Made by a program: the position numbers and the translations under genes. Below, piece after piece: positions 1-5,568 of a DNA stretch of 7,246 bases. How positions within the stretch are numbered: the stretch's first letter is position 1; the number at the start of each line of letters is the position of its first letter. The stretch spans positions 1 through 7,246 of the forward strand of contig DGRT01000070.1 of the NCBI GenBank assembly GCA_002391105.1, read 5' to 3'. The notes below the pieces were generated by a model. It did no database searches, was not told the origin of the DNA, and saw only the letters and a program-made list of their open reading frames with translations. This DNA is from Lachnospiraceae bacterium UBA4381 (GTDB lineage: Bacteria; Bacillota; Clostridia; Lachnospirales; Lachnospiraceae).

Positions 1-45
1 CTACTTGGGGGTAGCATATCATTAATGCGACAGCCTCTTTTTTCT
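1..45 (+). mobile_element. Possible right end of an insertion sequence (transposase tail plus terminal repeat)
   Basis: In the second forward frame the window opens with the residues YLGVAYH followed by a stop at 23-25. Directly after this stop comes gcgacagcctc and a run of T (about 28-43). On the opposite strand this reads AAAAAAGAGGCTGTCGC, which resembles my recollection of how IS1182-like and related elements end in Firmicutes, with the transposase stop almost touching the terminal repeat. Only seven codons are visible, and the matching left end lies outside the window, so this is a guess from pattern and layout. Alternatively the T-run is half of a terminator whose left arm is missing. 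Confidence 0.22.
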
Positions 46-60
46 TTCAATACTCTTAAC

Positions 61-77
61 ATCACGGCAATCGTGAT
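61..77. repeat. Short perfect hairpin
   Basis: ATCACG and CGTGAT form a perfect 6-bp inverted repeat around the 5-nt loop GCAAT. No strong T-run follows on either strand, so it is at best a weak terminator for transcripts entering from the left, or for the minus-strand HTH gene. The rest of 46-156 shows no gene I can support. Confidence 0.35.
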
Positions 78-156
78 GCTGTCATTTTATCACTATAGTC
101 CTGTTACTTCCATCTTATTGCGACATACTGTTCCTGTCACTATATCGTAGTAACTC

Positions 157-258
157 CCTCATTCTTTGACTCGTACCTCATTCTTTGGCTCGTACTTCAA
201 TCTTTGGCTCGTACCTCATTCTTTGACTTGTACTTCACTCTTTGGCTCGTACTTCATT
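157..258. repeat. 19-bp tandem repeat (five units plus 7 bp)
   Basis: Five consecutive 19-bp units start at 157, 176, 195, 214 and 233, followed by a 7-bp partial unit at 252-258. The consensus on the plus strand is CYTCATTCTTTGRCTCGTA. Units differ at only a few positions. The repeat overlaps the last dozen codons of the minus-strand HTH gene and extends about 59 bp beyond its stop. It is directly tandem without spacers, so it is a minisatellite rather than a CRISPR array. Confidence 0.9.
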
Positions 259-458
259 ATATCCTCCAGCCTGCATCCCAAAGAATAGCATATTCTGGAT
301 AATACTCCGATATCTACCCGCTGGATATCATTATCCATGTATCTCTTTAACTGACTTCTTTCCATTTCCGAAGCATGCGCCAGCTTATTGATACTAACAT
401 TATGCCTTTTCATATAATCGCGAAGATATATCCTGATAGTCCCATAATCATATACCAT
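216..458 (-). CDS. Small HTH (Cro/C1, HTH_26-like) transcriptional regulator
   Basis: This encodes an 80-residue cytoplasmic DNA-binding protein that is almost entirely one helix-turn-helix domain of the Cro/C1 type. The segment SINKLAHASEMERSQLKRY (about residues 22-40) fits the HTH core. The end, LSRICYSLGCRLEDIMKYEP (about 53-72), matches the typical C-terminal half of the HTH_26 family, where a 'CxxEDIxxY'-like segment closes the domain. I chose the ATG at 458 because GGAGGGG lies 6 nt upstream; an in-frame ATG at 479 has no such site. The last ~12 residues (from about M68) are encoded by the 19-bp tandem repeat and are probably a non-domain tail. The gene stands alone, so its target genes cannot be read from context. 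Family assignment is fairly secure; the role is not known. Confidence 0.85.
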   Translation of the reverse strand: MVYDYGTIRIYLRDYMKRHNVSINKLAHASEMERSQLKRYMDNDIQRVDIGVLSRICYSLGCRLEDIMKYEPKSEVQVKE

Positions 459-719
459 TTTACGCCCCTCCATTATCATTTCTTGAAATACTATCTCTCG
501 AAAGAAAGATTACTCATAATATCCTAAAATAATCACCGGCTCTGATTACAGGTTCGAAGCCCGGATACAAAAGAACCTTCTGATTATCATAAGTCACTAC
601 TAATAATAAAATGGTATATCGAATATTCCTATAGTCTGAATAACGACTATATGCAAATATATAATAAGCTGCCAGCTAGTATTCTTCTAAAGCTTTATAA
701 TCCTCTGGCTACCCTTGTT
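459..719. other. Non-coding spacer between the HTH gene and cvfB
   Basis: No gene is supported here. As both flanking genes point left, it should hold the cvfB 3' end and the HTH promoter, but I find no convincing -35/-10 pair and no hairpin followed by a T-run. A 6-bp inverted repeat, ATAGTC/GACTAT (631-636 and 645-650, 8-nt loop), is visible. CCGGCTCTG...AGCCCGG around 536-575 is an imperfect dyad that includes a GGTTCGAA resembling a tRNA T-loop, without the rest of a tRNA. Confidence 0.5.
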
Positions 720-1589
720 CTAAAGTATCTTAATATAGTCCTCCCCAATTTCTATCTTTCTCTGCTTGAGGAGTCTTCCAACCGCACGCTTAAAAGCATT
801 TTTACTCAAGCCAAATTCCTTCTTTATTACTGCAGCATCTGCCTTATCGTTAAATGGAAGCCTTCCTCCATAGCTCTTTATAACATCCAGTACCATCTCT
901 GCATCCCGCTCCATCTGAACAGGTATCTCCTCTCTCATGGCAAGATCCAGTTTCCCATCATCCCTTACCTTGACAACACGGCAATCCACTCTGTCACCGA
1001 CATGAATGTTTTCAAAAAGCTCGCTTGCATGAATAAGTCCGGAACAGCCATAGGTAGGTTCTGCTCCCTCTTCAGCCGGATTTTCAATGGCGACAAATGC
1101 GCCAAAATCCTTCTTCACATTATAAACTGTCCCCCTTACATGATCGCCTTTATTAAAATGTACATTTTCTCCAAGTTCTTTATCCAGCTTCATGGACGCA
1201 GCCAGTCTTCCGCTTCTGTCAATATAAAGCCTTACCAGATATGACTTTTCCTGCTCTACCTTAACAGTCTGCTCCTTGAAGGGCAGAAACAGATCCCTGC
1301 TGAGTCCCCAGTCAAGAAATGCACCTATATTTGTTACGGACTTAACCTTGAGCCTTTTCATCTCGCCAAGCTCTATCTTTACTTCCTTCGTGGTTGCAAT
1401 AGGTCTGTCTTCAGAATCCCTGTAAAGAAACACTCTAACATTATCTCCTATCTCCACATCCTCCGGAATCTGGCTGGTTGGAAGAAGAACATCCATAGTT
1501 CCGTCCTCAAGTCCCACACCATCAGTAAGATAAGCACCAACATCCTTTATCCTGTCTATTCTGAGTATGTTCCATTTACCTAGCTTCAT
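720..1589 (-). CDS. cvfB: CvfB/YitL family S1-domain RNA-binding protein
   Basis: This encodes a 289-residue cytoplasmic RNA-binding protein of the conserved virulence factor B (CvfB, B. subtilis YitL) family. The family is known for three S1 domains followed by a winged helix, and for effects on gene expression and virulence in staphylococci. Here S1-1 spans about residues 4-68, S1-2 about 76-136 (KSVTNIGAFLDWG), S1-3 about 146-220 (GDHVRGTVYNVKKDFGAFV ... GLIHASEL), and the winged helix about 225-289 (LPFNDKADAAVIKKEFGLSKNAFKRAVGRL, split here between about 244 and 273). Length is normal for the family. The start at 1589 has GGAGG about 7 nt upstream. The gene diverges from mutS2, and its promoter lies at 1680-1708. 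The ~84-nt leader contains a REP-like palindrome and two mutually exclusive hairpins ending 2 nt before the ribosome-binding site, so post-transcriptional control is plausible. The exact RNA targets are unknown. Confidence 0.93.
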   Translation of the reverse strand: MKLGKWNILRIDRIKDVGAYLTDGVGLEDGTMDVLLPTSQIPEDVEIGDNVRVFLYRDSEDRPIATTKEVKIELGEMKRLKVKSVTNIGAFLDWGLSRDLFLPFKEQTVKVEQEKSYLVRLYIDRSGRLAASMKLDKELGENVHFNKGDHVRGTVYNVKKDFGAFVAIENPAEEGAEPTYGCSGLIHASELFENIHVGDRVDCRVVKVRDDGKLDLAMREEIPVQMERDAEMVLDVIKSYGGRLPFNDKADAAVIKKEFGLSKNAFKRAVGRLLKQRKIEIGEDYIKIL

Positions 1590-1604
1590 TATATTTCCTC
1601 CTCT

Positions 1605-1642
1605 CGGCTAACATCTCACTCTTTTCGGCTGTTTGTTAGCCG
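1605..1642 (-). promoter_or_regulatory. Mutually exclusive hairpins in the cvfB 5' leader
   Basis: Read on the minus strand, CGGCTAAC (1642-1635) can pair over 8 bp with GTTAGCCG (1612-1605). Alternatively its first five bases, CGGCT (1642-1638), can pair with AGCCG (1630-1626) around a 7-nt loop. Both structures use the same left arm, so they cannot form together. The longer one ends only 2 nt before AGGAGG (1602-1597). This arrangement could modulate access to the ribosome-binding site; the pairing is seen, the regulation is inferred. Confidence 0.5.
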
Positions 1643-1646
1643 TTAA

Positions 1647-1673
1647 GTGACAAGGTGCCTGTCCCCTTGTCAC
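1647..1673. repeat. 27-bp REP-like palindrome, copy 1
   Basis: A perfect inverted repeat with 9-bp arms GTGACAAGG and CCTTGTCAC separated by a 9-nt loop. It is identical over all 27 bases to the copy at 1730-1756. It lies just downstream of the cvfB -10 box, so the cvfB transcript should start at or next to it and begin with this hairpin. From memory, similar GGGGACAGGCACC-containing palindromes are scattered through Clostridia and Bacillus genomes. Confidence 0.88.
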
Positions 1674-1679
1674 ATTCCG

Positions 1680-1708
1680 ATTATAACCTTAGCGGGAAAG
1701 TTAAGCAA
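1680..1708 (-). promoter_or_regulatory. Sigma-A-type promoter of cvfB
   Basis: On the minus strand, TTGCTT (1708-1703) and a perfect TATAAT (1685-1680) are separated by exactly 17 bp. The -35 matches the consensus at three of six positions and the -10 at all six. Transcription is predicted to start near 1672-1674, giving an ~84-nt leader for cvfB. The promoter lies entirely between the two copies of the 27-bp palindrome. Confidence 0.72.
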
Positions 1709-1729
1709 CCTCAGAAAATCAGGCAGTAT

Positions 1730-1756
1730 GTGACAAGGTGCCTGTCCCCTTGTCAC
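1730..1756. repeat. 27-bp REP-like palindrome, copy 2
   Basis: Identical in sequence and orientation to the copy at 1647-1673, with 56 bp between them. It lies on the mutS2 side of the cvfB promoter. The right arm contains TTGTCA (1750-1755), a five-of-six match to a -35 box, but no well-spaced -10 follows it on the plus strand. Confidence 0.88.
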
Positions 1757-1770
1757 CTTTAGCTTTTCTT

Positions 1771-1797
1771 TTGTACGGATAAGTGTTAGATTAGTAT
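1771..1797 (+). promoter_or_regulatory. Weak candidate promoter of mutS2
   Basis: TTGTAC (1771-1776) and TAGTAT (1792-1797) are spaced by 15 bp. An alternative pair is TTTTCT (1764-1769) with TAGATT (1788-1793) at 18 bp. Neither is strong. mutS2 is the first plus-strand gene after a divergent gene, so a promoter must lie in 1643-1815 or so, but I cannot fix it. Confidence 0.22.
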
Positions 1798-1811
1798 GGA
1801 ATACTCTAATC
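1789..1811 (+). promoter_or_regulatory. Hairpin directly upstream of the mutS2 ribosome-binding site
   Basis: GATTAG (1789-1794) pairs with CTAATC (1806-1811) and TAT (1795-1797) with ATA (1801-1803). A GGA loop and a 2-nt bulge (1804-1805) complete a 9-bp hairpin. It ends 3 nt before GGAGG (1815-1819). It may be an operator-like dyad or an RNA hairpin in the mutS2 leader; which one depends on where transcription starts. Confidence 0.4.
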
Positions 1812-1825
1812 CGTGGAGGAATATA

Positions 1826-4216
1826 ATGAATAAAAGATCCATTCGAATATTAGAATATGAAAAAGTACTGGAAATGCTTGAGAAGTATGCGGTAACTGAA
1901 GGTGCCAAAAGAAAGGTCAGAAATCTTAAACCCCGTACTGACAGAGCTCAGATAGAAGGCTATCAGCAGAATACCAGAGATGCCTTTGTCAGAATAGAAC
2001 AGTTTGGTCAGGTGTCCTTCTCCGGAGTACGGGACATAAGAGAATCACTTAGAATGCTTGAAATAGACTCTTCTCTAACAGCGGCTGAGCTTCTGGATAT
2101 CGCAAGTCTTCTGGAGGCTGCCGGTGAAGTTAAAAACTATGGAGCTTCCGGTCATGGAGGAGAAGACTACTATGATAGTCTTACTGCTTACTTCGATATC
2201 CTGATGCCCCTTCAGGATATATCCAGCGAGATACGTAGATGTATCATTTCTTCTGATGAGATAGCTGATGACGCTTCGTCAAATCTCCGTTCAATCAGAA
2301 GAAAGATCGTATCCTCTGAAGCTGAAGTACATAGCACACTTAATAAGATAATACATAATGCTTCCAACAGGGATATGCTCATGGATGCACTGGTAACTAC
2401 ACGTAACGGACGCTACTGCATCCCTGTTAAAATAGAACATAAAAATGCATTTCCCGGTCTTGTACACGACAGATCCGCCACCGGTTCTACAGTATTCATA
2501 GAACCTATGCAGATCGTTGAGCTGAATAACTCCATACAGGAGCTCCATACTGACGAGAAGCTTGAGATAGACAAGATACTCTATGATCTCAGCCACCTGG
2601 CAGACTCAGCGAGAGATGATATTCTGGAGGATTATAAGGCTCTTGTGGAGCTTGATTTCTGTTTCGCCAAGGCTAAGTTTGCCAAGGCTACAAATGCATC
2701 CGAACCGCTATATAGCGACGATGGAATCGTAGAGCTCAAAAAAGCAGTACATCCTCTTCTTGATCCAAAGACCGCTGTGCCTGTCGATCTGAAGCTGGGG
2801 GACAAATATAATCTTCTTATAATTACCGGTCCAAATACAGGTGGTAAAACAGTCTCCCTGAAAACTCTGGGACTGCTGACTCTGATGGCTCAGTCAGGGC
2901 TTCACATCCCTGCGGCTGAAGGAAGCCGTCTCACTATCTTTGAAGATGTATTTGCTGATATCGGCGACGAGCAGAGTATCGAGCTCAGCCTCTCAACCTT
3001 CTCCTCGCACATGAGCAATATTGTGTATATTATTAAGCATGCCACCAGCAAATCACTGGTTCTCTTCGATGAACCGGGTGGCGGTACCGATCCCGCCGAG
3101 GGTGCTGCCCTTGCTATTGCCATATTGAATAATCTTAAAGATAAGGGCGCCCGTGTAATGGCTACAACTCACTATACTGAGCTCAAAACCTACGCCATTG
3201 CCACTGAAGGAGTAGAAAATGCTTCCTGTGAGTTCGACATGAAGTCCCTAAGACCAACCTATCGTCTGATGATTGGAATACCGGGCTCCTCAAATGCCTT
3301 TGCCATCGCCCAGAGACTGGGTATGCCAAAGGAGATAACCGAATCCGCCCGCGCTGAAATGGATGTTTCACAGCTTCACATGGAGCAGGTTATATCACAA
3401 CTGGAGGAATCCGAACGCGAAATGCTCCGCCTCAGAGAAGAGCTTGAGATAGAAACTAGTTCCGCTAAGCAGCTCCGCTCCAGACTCTCCGACAAGGAAA
3501 AGAAGCTGGACGAAAAAAGGAATGAGCTTATTGAAAAAGCCAAAAATGAGGCAAGAGATATAGTCGATGATGCTAAAAGCTACGCAGATAATGCTATTCG
3601 TGATTACAACAAATGGCTCAAAAATCCCGACCGTATCGATACCCGTCTTCTGGAAGAGAAGCGCTCCTCCCTCAGAAAGAAACGTGACAGCTACCATTCG
3701 GAAAAGAAAAAGGAAAAGGCTGAACCAAGGATTTCCAACCAGAACGCTTCTGACTTCAGGCTTGGAGACAAGGTTCTGGTTCTAAGTCTTAATATCGAAG
3801 GACATGTTGTGGAGAAACCGGATGCAAAGGACATGGTACTCGTTGAAATGGGAATCCTTACCTCAAGATTTCATATCAGTGATCTTCTGATCATAGACGA
3901 AGATAAGATCAAGGTTTCTGATGCGGCTACCAAGTTCCGTGCTGCAAACACAGCTTCAGGTTCTTCCGCAATGTATTTTAAACCGGAAATCAATCTTATA
4001 GGTAAAACTGTGGATGATGCTATAAGCACTCTTGAAAAATATCTGGACAGCGCACTGCTCAGCCATGTTGATCAGGTTACTATCATTCACGGCAAAGGCA
4101 CCGGTGCACTAAGACGTGGTATCCATGAATACCTGAAGAAGAAAAGCTTTGTTAAGGAGATACGAAGCGGTGAATATGGTGAGGGTGATGCTGGTGTTAC
4201 CATAGTTAAGCTGTAA
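1826..4216 (+). CDS. mutS2: MutS2 / RqcU endonuclease-type ATPase
   Basis: This encodes a 796-residue cytoplasmic MutS2 protein, close to the ~785-790 usual for Firmicutes. The family binds branched DNA to suppress recombination; the B. subtilis member also splits collided ribosomes. A MutS core (about 1-310) is followed by the ATPase with Walker A GPNTGGKT (335-342) and Walker B VLFDE ending at 416. A charged coiled coil spans about 510-635, a KOW-like segment starts at FRLGDKV (644), and a C-terminal Smr domain runs from about 720 to 796 with HGKGTG at 755-760. I chose the ATG at 1826 because GGAGG lies 6 nt upstream; the in-frame ATG at 1796 lacks a site and sits in a hairpin. Two oddities: the post-Walker-B loop reads DEPGGGTDP rather than the usual DELGAGTDP, and the Smr start reads INLIG instead of LDLRG. 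Stop TAA, with no clear terminator after it. Confidence 0.96.
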   Translation: MNKRSIRILEYEKVLEMLEKYAVTEGAKRKVRNLKPRTDRAQIEGYQQNTRDAFVRIEQFGQVSFSGVRDIRESLRMLEIDSSLTAAELLDIASLLEAAGEVKNYGASGHGGEDYYDSLTAYFDILMPLQDISSEIRRCIISSDEIADDASSNLRSIRRKIVSSEAEVHSTLNKIIHNASNRDMLMDALVTTRNGRYCIPVKIEHKNAFPGLVHDRSATGSTVFIEPMQIVELNNSIQELHTDEKLEIDKILYDLSHLADSARDDILEDYKALVELDFCFAKAKFAKATNASEPLYSDDGIVELKKAVHPLLDPKTAVPVDLKLGDKYNLLIITGPNTGGKTVSLKTLGLLTLMAQSGLHIPAAEGSRLTIFEDVFADIGDEQSIELSLSTFSSHMSNIVYIIKHATSKSLVLFDEPGGGTDPAEGAALAIAILNNLKDKGARVMATTHYTELKTYAIATEGVENASCEFDMKSLRPTYRLMIGIPGSSNAFAIAQRLGMPKEITESARAEMDVSQLHMEQVISQLEESEREMLRLREELEIETSSAKQLRSRLSDKEKKLDEKRNELIEKAKNEARDIVDDAKSYADNAIRDYNKWLKNPDRIDTRLLEEKRSSLRKKRDSYHSEKKKEKAEPRISNQNASDFRLGDKVLVLSLNIEGHVVEKPDAKDMVLVEMGILTSRFHISDLLIIDEDKIKVSDAATKFRAANTASGSSAMYFKPEINLIGKTVDDAISTLEKYLDSALLSHVDQVTIIHGKGTGALRRGIHEYLKKKSFVKEIRSGEYGEGDAGVTIVKL

Positions 4217-4228
4217 TCCTGCTACGCC

Positions 4229-4246
4229 TCATATCTGTTTGACCTG
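4229..4246 (+). repeat. 18-bp direct repeat, copy 1 (TCATATCTGNNTGACCTG)
   Basis: This copy reads TCATATCTGTTTGACCTG. It matches 4396-4413 at 16 of 18 positions, differing only at the two central bases. It lies just after the mutS2 stop and also forms a weak local hairpin (TATCTG 4232-4237 with CAGATA 4249-4254). Confidence 0.75.
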
Positions 4247-4267
4247 CTCAGATACAATTAATCGCTT

Positions 4268-4415
4268 TTCATGTCACGCAACCGAGGAACCCGTTATCTT
4301 TGAAATAGTCCTGTTCCTCCAGACGCAGGATATACCTTATAAAGATATGACATCATAATTGCCTTGGAAAACATTCCATCGCAACGATAAGATTGTCATA
4401 TCTGCGTGACCTGAA
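4268..4415. ncRNA. Candidate structured RNA or miniature palindromic element between mutS2 and sua5
   Basis: A closing stem pairs 4268-4280 with 4403-4415 at 12 of 13 positions (core GTCACGCA/TGCGTGAC, one mismatch). Inside it, GAGGAAC (4284-4290) pairs with GTTCCTC (4313-4319). GATATGACA (4344-4352) pairs with TGTCATATC (4394-4402). The second arm continues with TTGC/GCAA (4359-4362 and 4381-4384) and TGGAA/TTCCA (4365-4369 and 4374-4378) closed by an AACA loop. The region has no ORF and no T-run after it, so it is not a plain terminator. I recognise no known riboswitch or T-box core. It ends 41 nt before the sua5 start. I cannot tell from this window which strand is transcribed, or whether it is a mobile palindrome; no target-site duplication is visible. 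Confidence 0.45.
4396..4413 (+). repeat. 18-bp direct repeat, copy 2
   Basis: This copy reads TCATATCTGCGTGACCTG and spans the junction between the right strand of the inner arm and the closing stem of the structured element. Copy 1 (4229-4246) could compete for the same inner partner, because GATATGA (4344-4350) can also pair with TCATATC at 4229-4235. Confidence 0.75.
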
Positions 4416-4456
4416 CAAACACATATTTTATAGAAAGAATAACCATATAACACAAA

Positions 4457-5563
4457 ATGAAAACTACTAATACAACAGATTCAATCAAAAATATCACCCC
4501 CGGAGAGTCCGGTTCAATTACTACAAGCCTGCTTACACAGTCATCGGAGGATATCCATATAGCTGCCGAAATACTTAGAGCCGGTGGACTTGTCGCATTT
4601 CCAACAGAAACAGTTTATGGACTGGGTGGAGATGCCTTATCGGAAACCGCTGCCGGAAGAATATATGCAGCCAAAGGACGCCCCTCAGATAATCCTCTCA
4701 TAGTTCATATAGCAGATACCAAGGATGTCGAAAATCTTGCTGCTTCTGTTCCGGACAAGGCAAAGGCATTAATGGAAGCCTTCTGGCCGGGTCCTCTCAC
4801 TATTATACTTCCGAAGAAACCTCTCGTACCGGATACAACGACAGGTGGTCTTCCAACTGTAGCTATACGTATGCCCTCTCATCCGGCTGCACTTGAGCTG
4901 ATTCGTGAGAGTGGTGTTTTTATCGCTGCTCCTTCAGCGAACACTTCCGGTCGCCCATCTCCTACCACTGCCGAGCATGTAATGGAGGATATGAACGGGC
5001 GAATTGCAGCCGTTATAGATGGCGGACCAGTCGGTATCGGAATAGAATCAACTATCGTATCCCTGACGGGAGATATACCTACCATTCTCCGCCCCGGTTA
5101 TGTTACAAAATCCATGCTCGAAGTTATCATCGGTGAGGTTCATATAGATCCGGCACTTATAAAGCCCGATCCCAACATCCGGCCTCAGGCTCCGGGCATG
5201 AAATATACACACTATTCTCCAAAGGGAGATCTCATTATAATAGAGGATTCTAAATATCCTGATATGATAACAGAAAATGTTATCAATAAGATTAATTCCC
5301 TCATTAAAGAACAGCCGGATACAGTTGTTCTAACTACCGCAGAAACCGCCAGCCGATATAATACCGACCGTATCATTCTACTCGGCGACGATCACGGGAC
5401 CTCTCTTACCATCGCCTCCAGGCTCTACAGTGCACTTAGAAAATGTGACGACCTGGGTGCTGCTCATATATTAAGCGAGAACTTTAGTCAGGGAGAACTG
5501 GGTGGTGCTATCATGAACAGACTGCTTCGTGCAGCAGGTCACAAGGTTATCCGGGTTGACTAA
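4457..5563 (+). CDS. ywlC: Sua5/YwlC threonylcarbamoyl-AMP synthase
   Basis: This enzyme joins threonine, bicarbonate and ATP into threonylcarbamoyl-AMP, the first step of t6A37 synthesis on ANN-decoding tRNAs. It is the long, two-domain Sua5 form (368 residues; B. subtilis YwlC about 346). The YrdC-like catalytic domain spans about 31-215, with FPTETVYGLGGDA (48-60), KGRPSDNPL (73-81), PSANTSGRPSPT (159-170) and GIGIESTI (193-200). The linker motif APGMKYTHYSPKG (245-257) leads into the Sua5 C-terminal domain (about 258-368). The N-terminus carries about 10-20 residues beyond the conserved start, polar and Thr/Ser-rich. The ATG at 4457 is the first in-frame start after a stop at 4448-4450, yet no good Shine-Dalgarno precedes it (AGAAAG is about 20 nt away), so translation may be weak or leader-dependent. 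No promoter is evident; read-through from mutS2 is possible. Confidence 0.95.
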   Translation: MKTTNTTDSIKNITPGESGSITTSLLTQSSEDIHIAAEILRAGGLVAFPTETVYGLGGDALSETAAGRIYAAKGRPSDNPLIVHIADTKDVENLAASVPDKAKALMEAFWPGPLTIILPKKPLVPDTTTGGLPTVAIRMPSHPAALELIRESGVFIAAPSANTSGRPSPTTAEHVMEDMNGRIAAVIDGGPVGIGIESTIVSLTGDIPTILRPGYVTKSMLEVIIGEVHIDPALIKPDPNIRPQAPGMKYTHYSPKGDLIIIEDSKYPDMITENVINKINSLIKEQPDTVVLTTAETASRYNTDRIILLGDDHGTSLTIASRLYSALRKCDDLGAAHILSENFSQGELGGAIMNRLLRAAGHKVIRVD

Positions 5564-5568
5564 TACTT

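Noticed and set aside
1..150. Frame-1 open stretch ending at 148-150
   Set aside because: It reads through the T-run, has no ribosome-binding site before its internal ATG, and shows no recognisable domain.
157..258. CRISPR array
   Set aside because: The 19-bp units are directly tandem without unique spacers, so it is a minisatellite.
536..580. tRNA-like T-loop (GGTTCGAAGCCCGG)
   Set aside because: The bases flanking the loop do not form a 5-bp T stem, and no acceptor, anticodon arm or CCA end can be placed around it.
651..1244. 197-codon plus-strand reading frame
   Set aside because: It lies antisense to cvfB, has no ribosome-binding site, and its translation looks like a random Leu/Ile/Cys-rich shadow with no family resemblance.
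1796..1825. Upstream mutS2 start (10 extra residues)
   Set aside because: The ATG at 1796 has no ribosome-binding site and sits in a hairpin, whereas the ATG at 1826 has GGAGG at ideal spacing and gives the normal N-terminus.
94..4316. Shared ATAGTCCTGTT in the first intergenic region and in the mutS2-sua5 spacer
   Set aside because: An 11-bp match without matching flanks or structure is too short to call a repeat in AT-rich spacers.
4268..4415. T-box or known riboswitch before sua5
   Set aside because: I find no AGGGTGGNACCGCG-like T-box sequence or other aptamer core that I know, and no terminator hairpin with a T-run.
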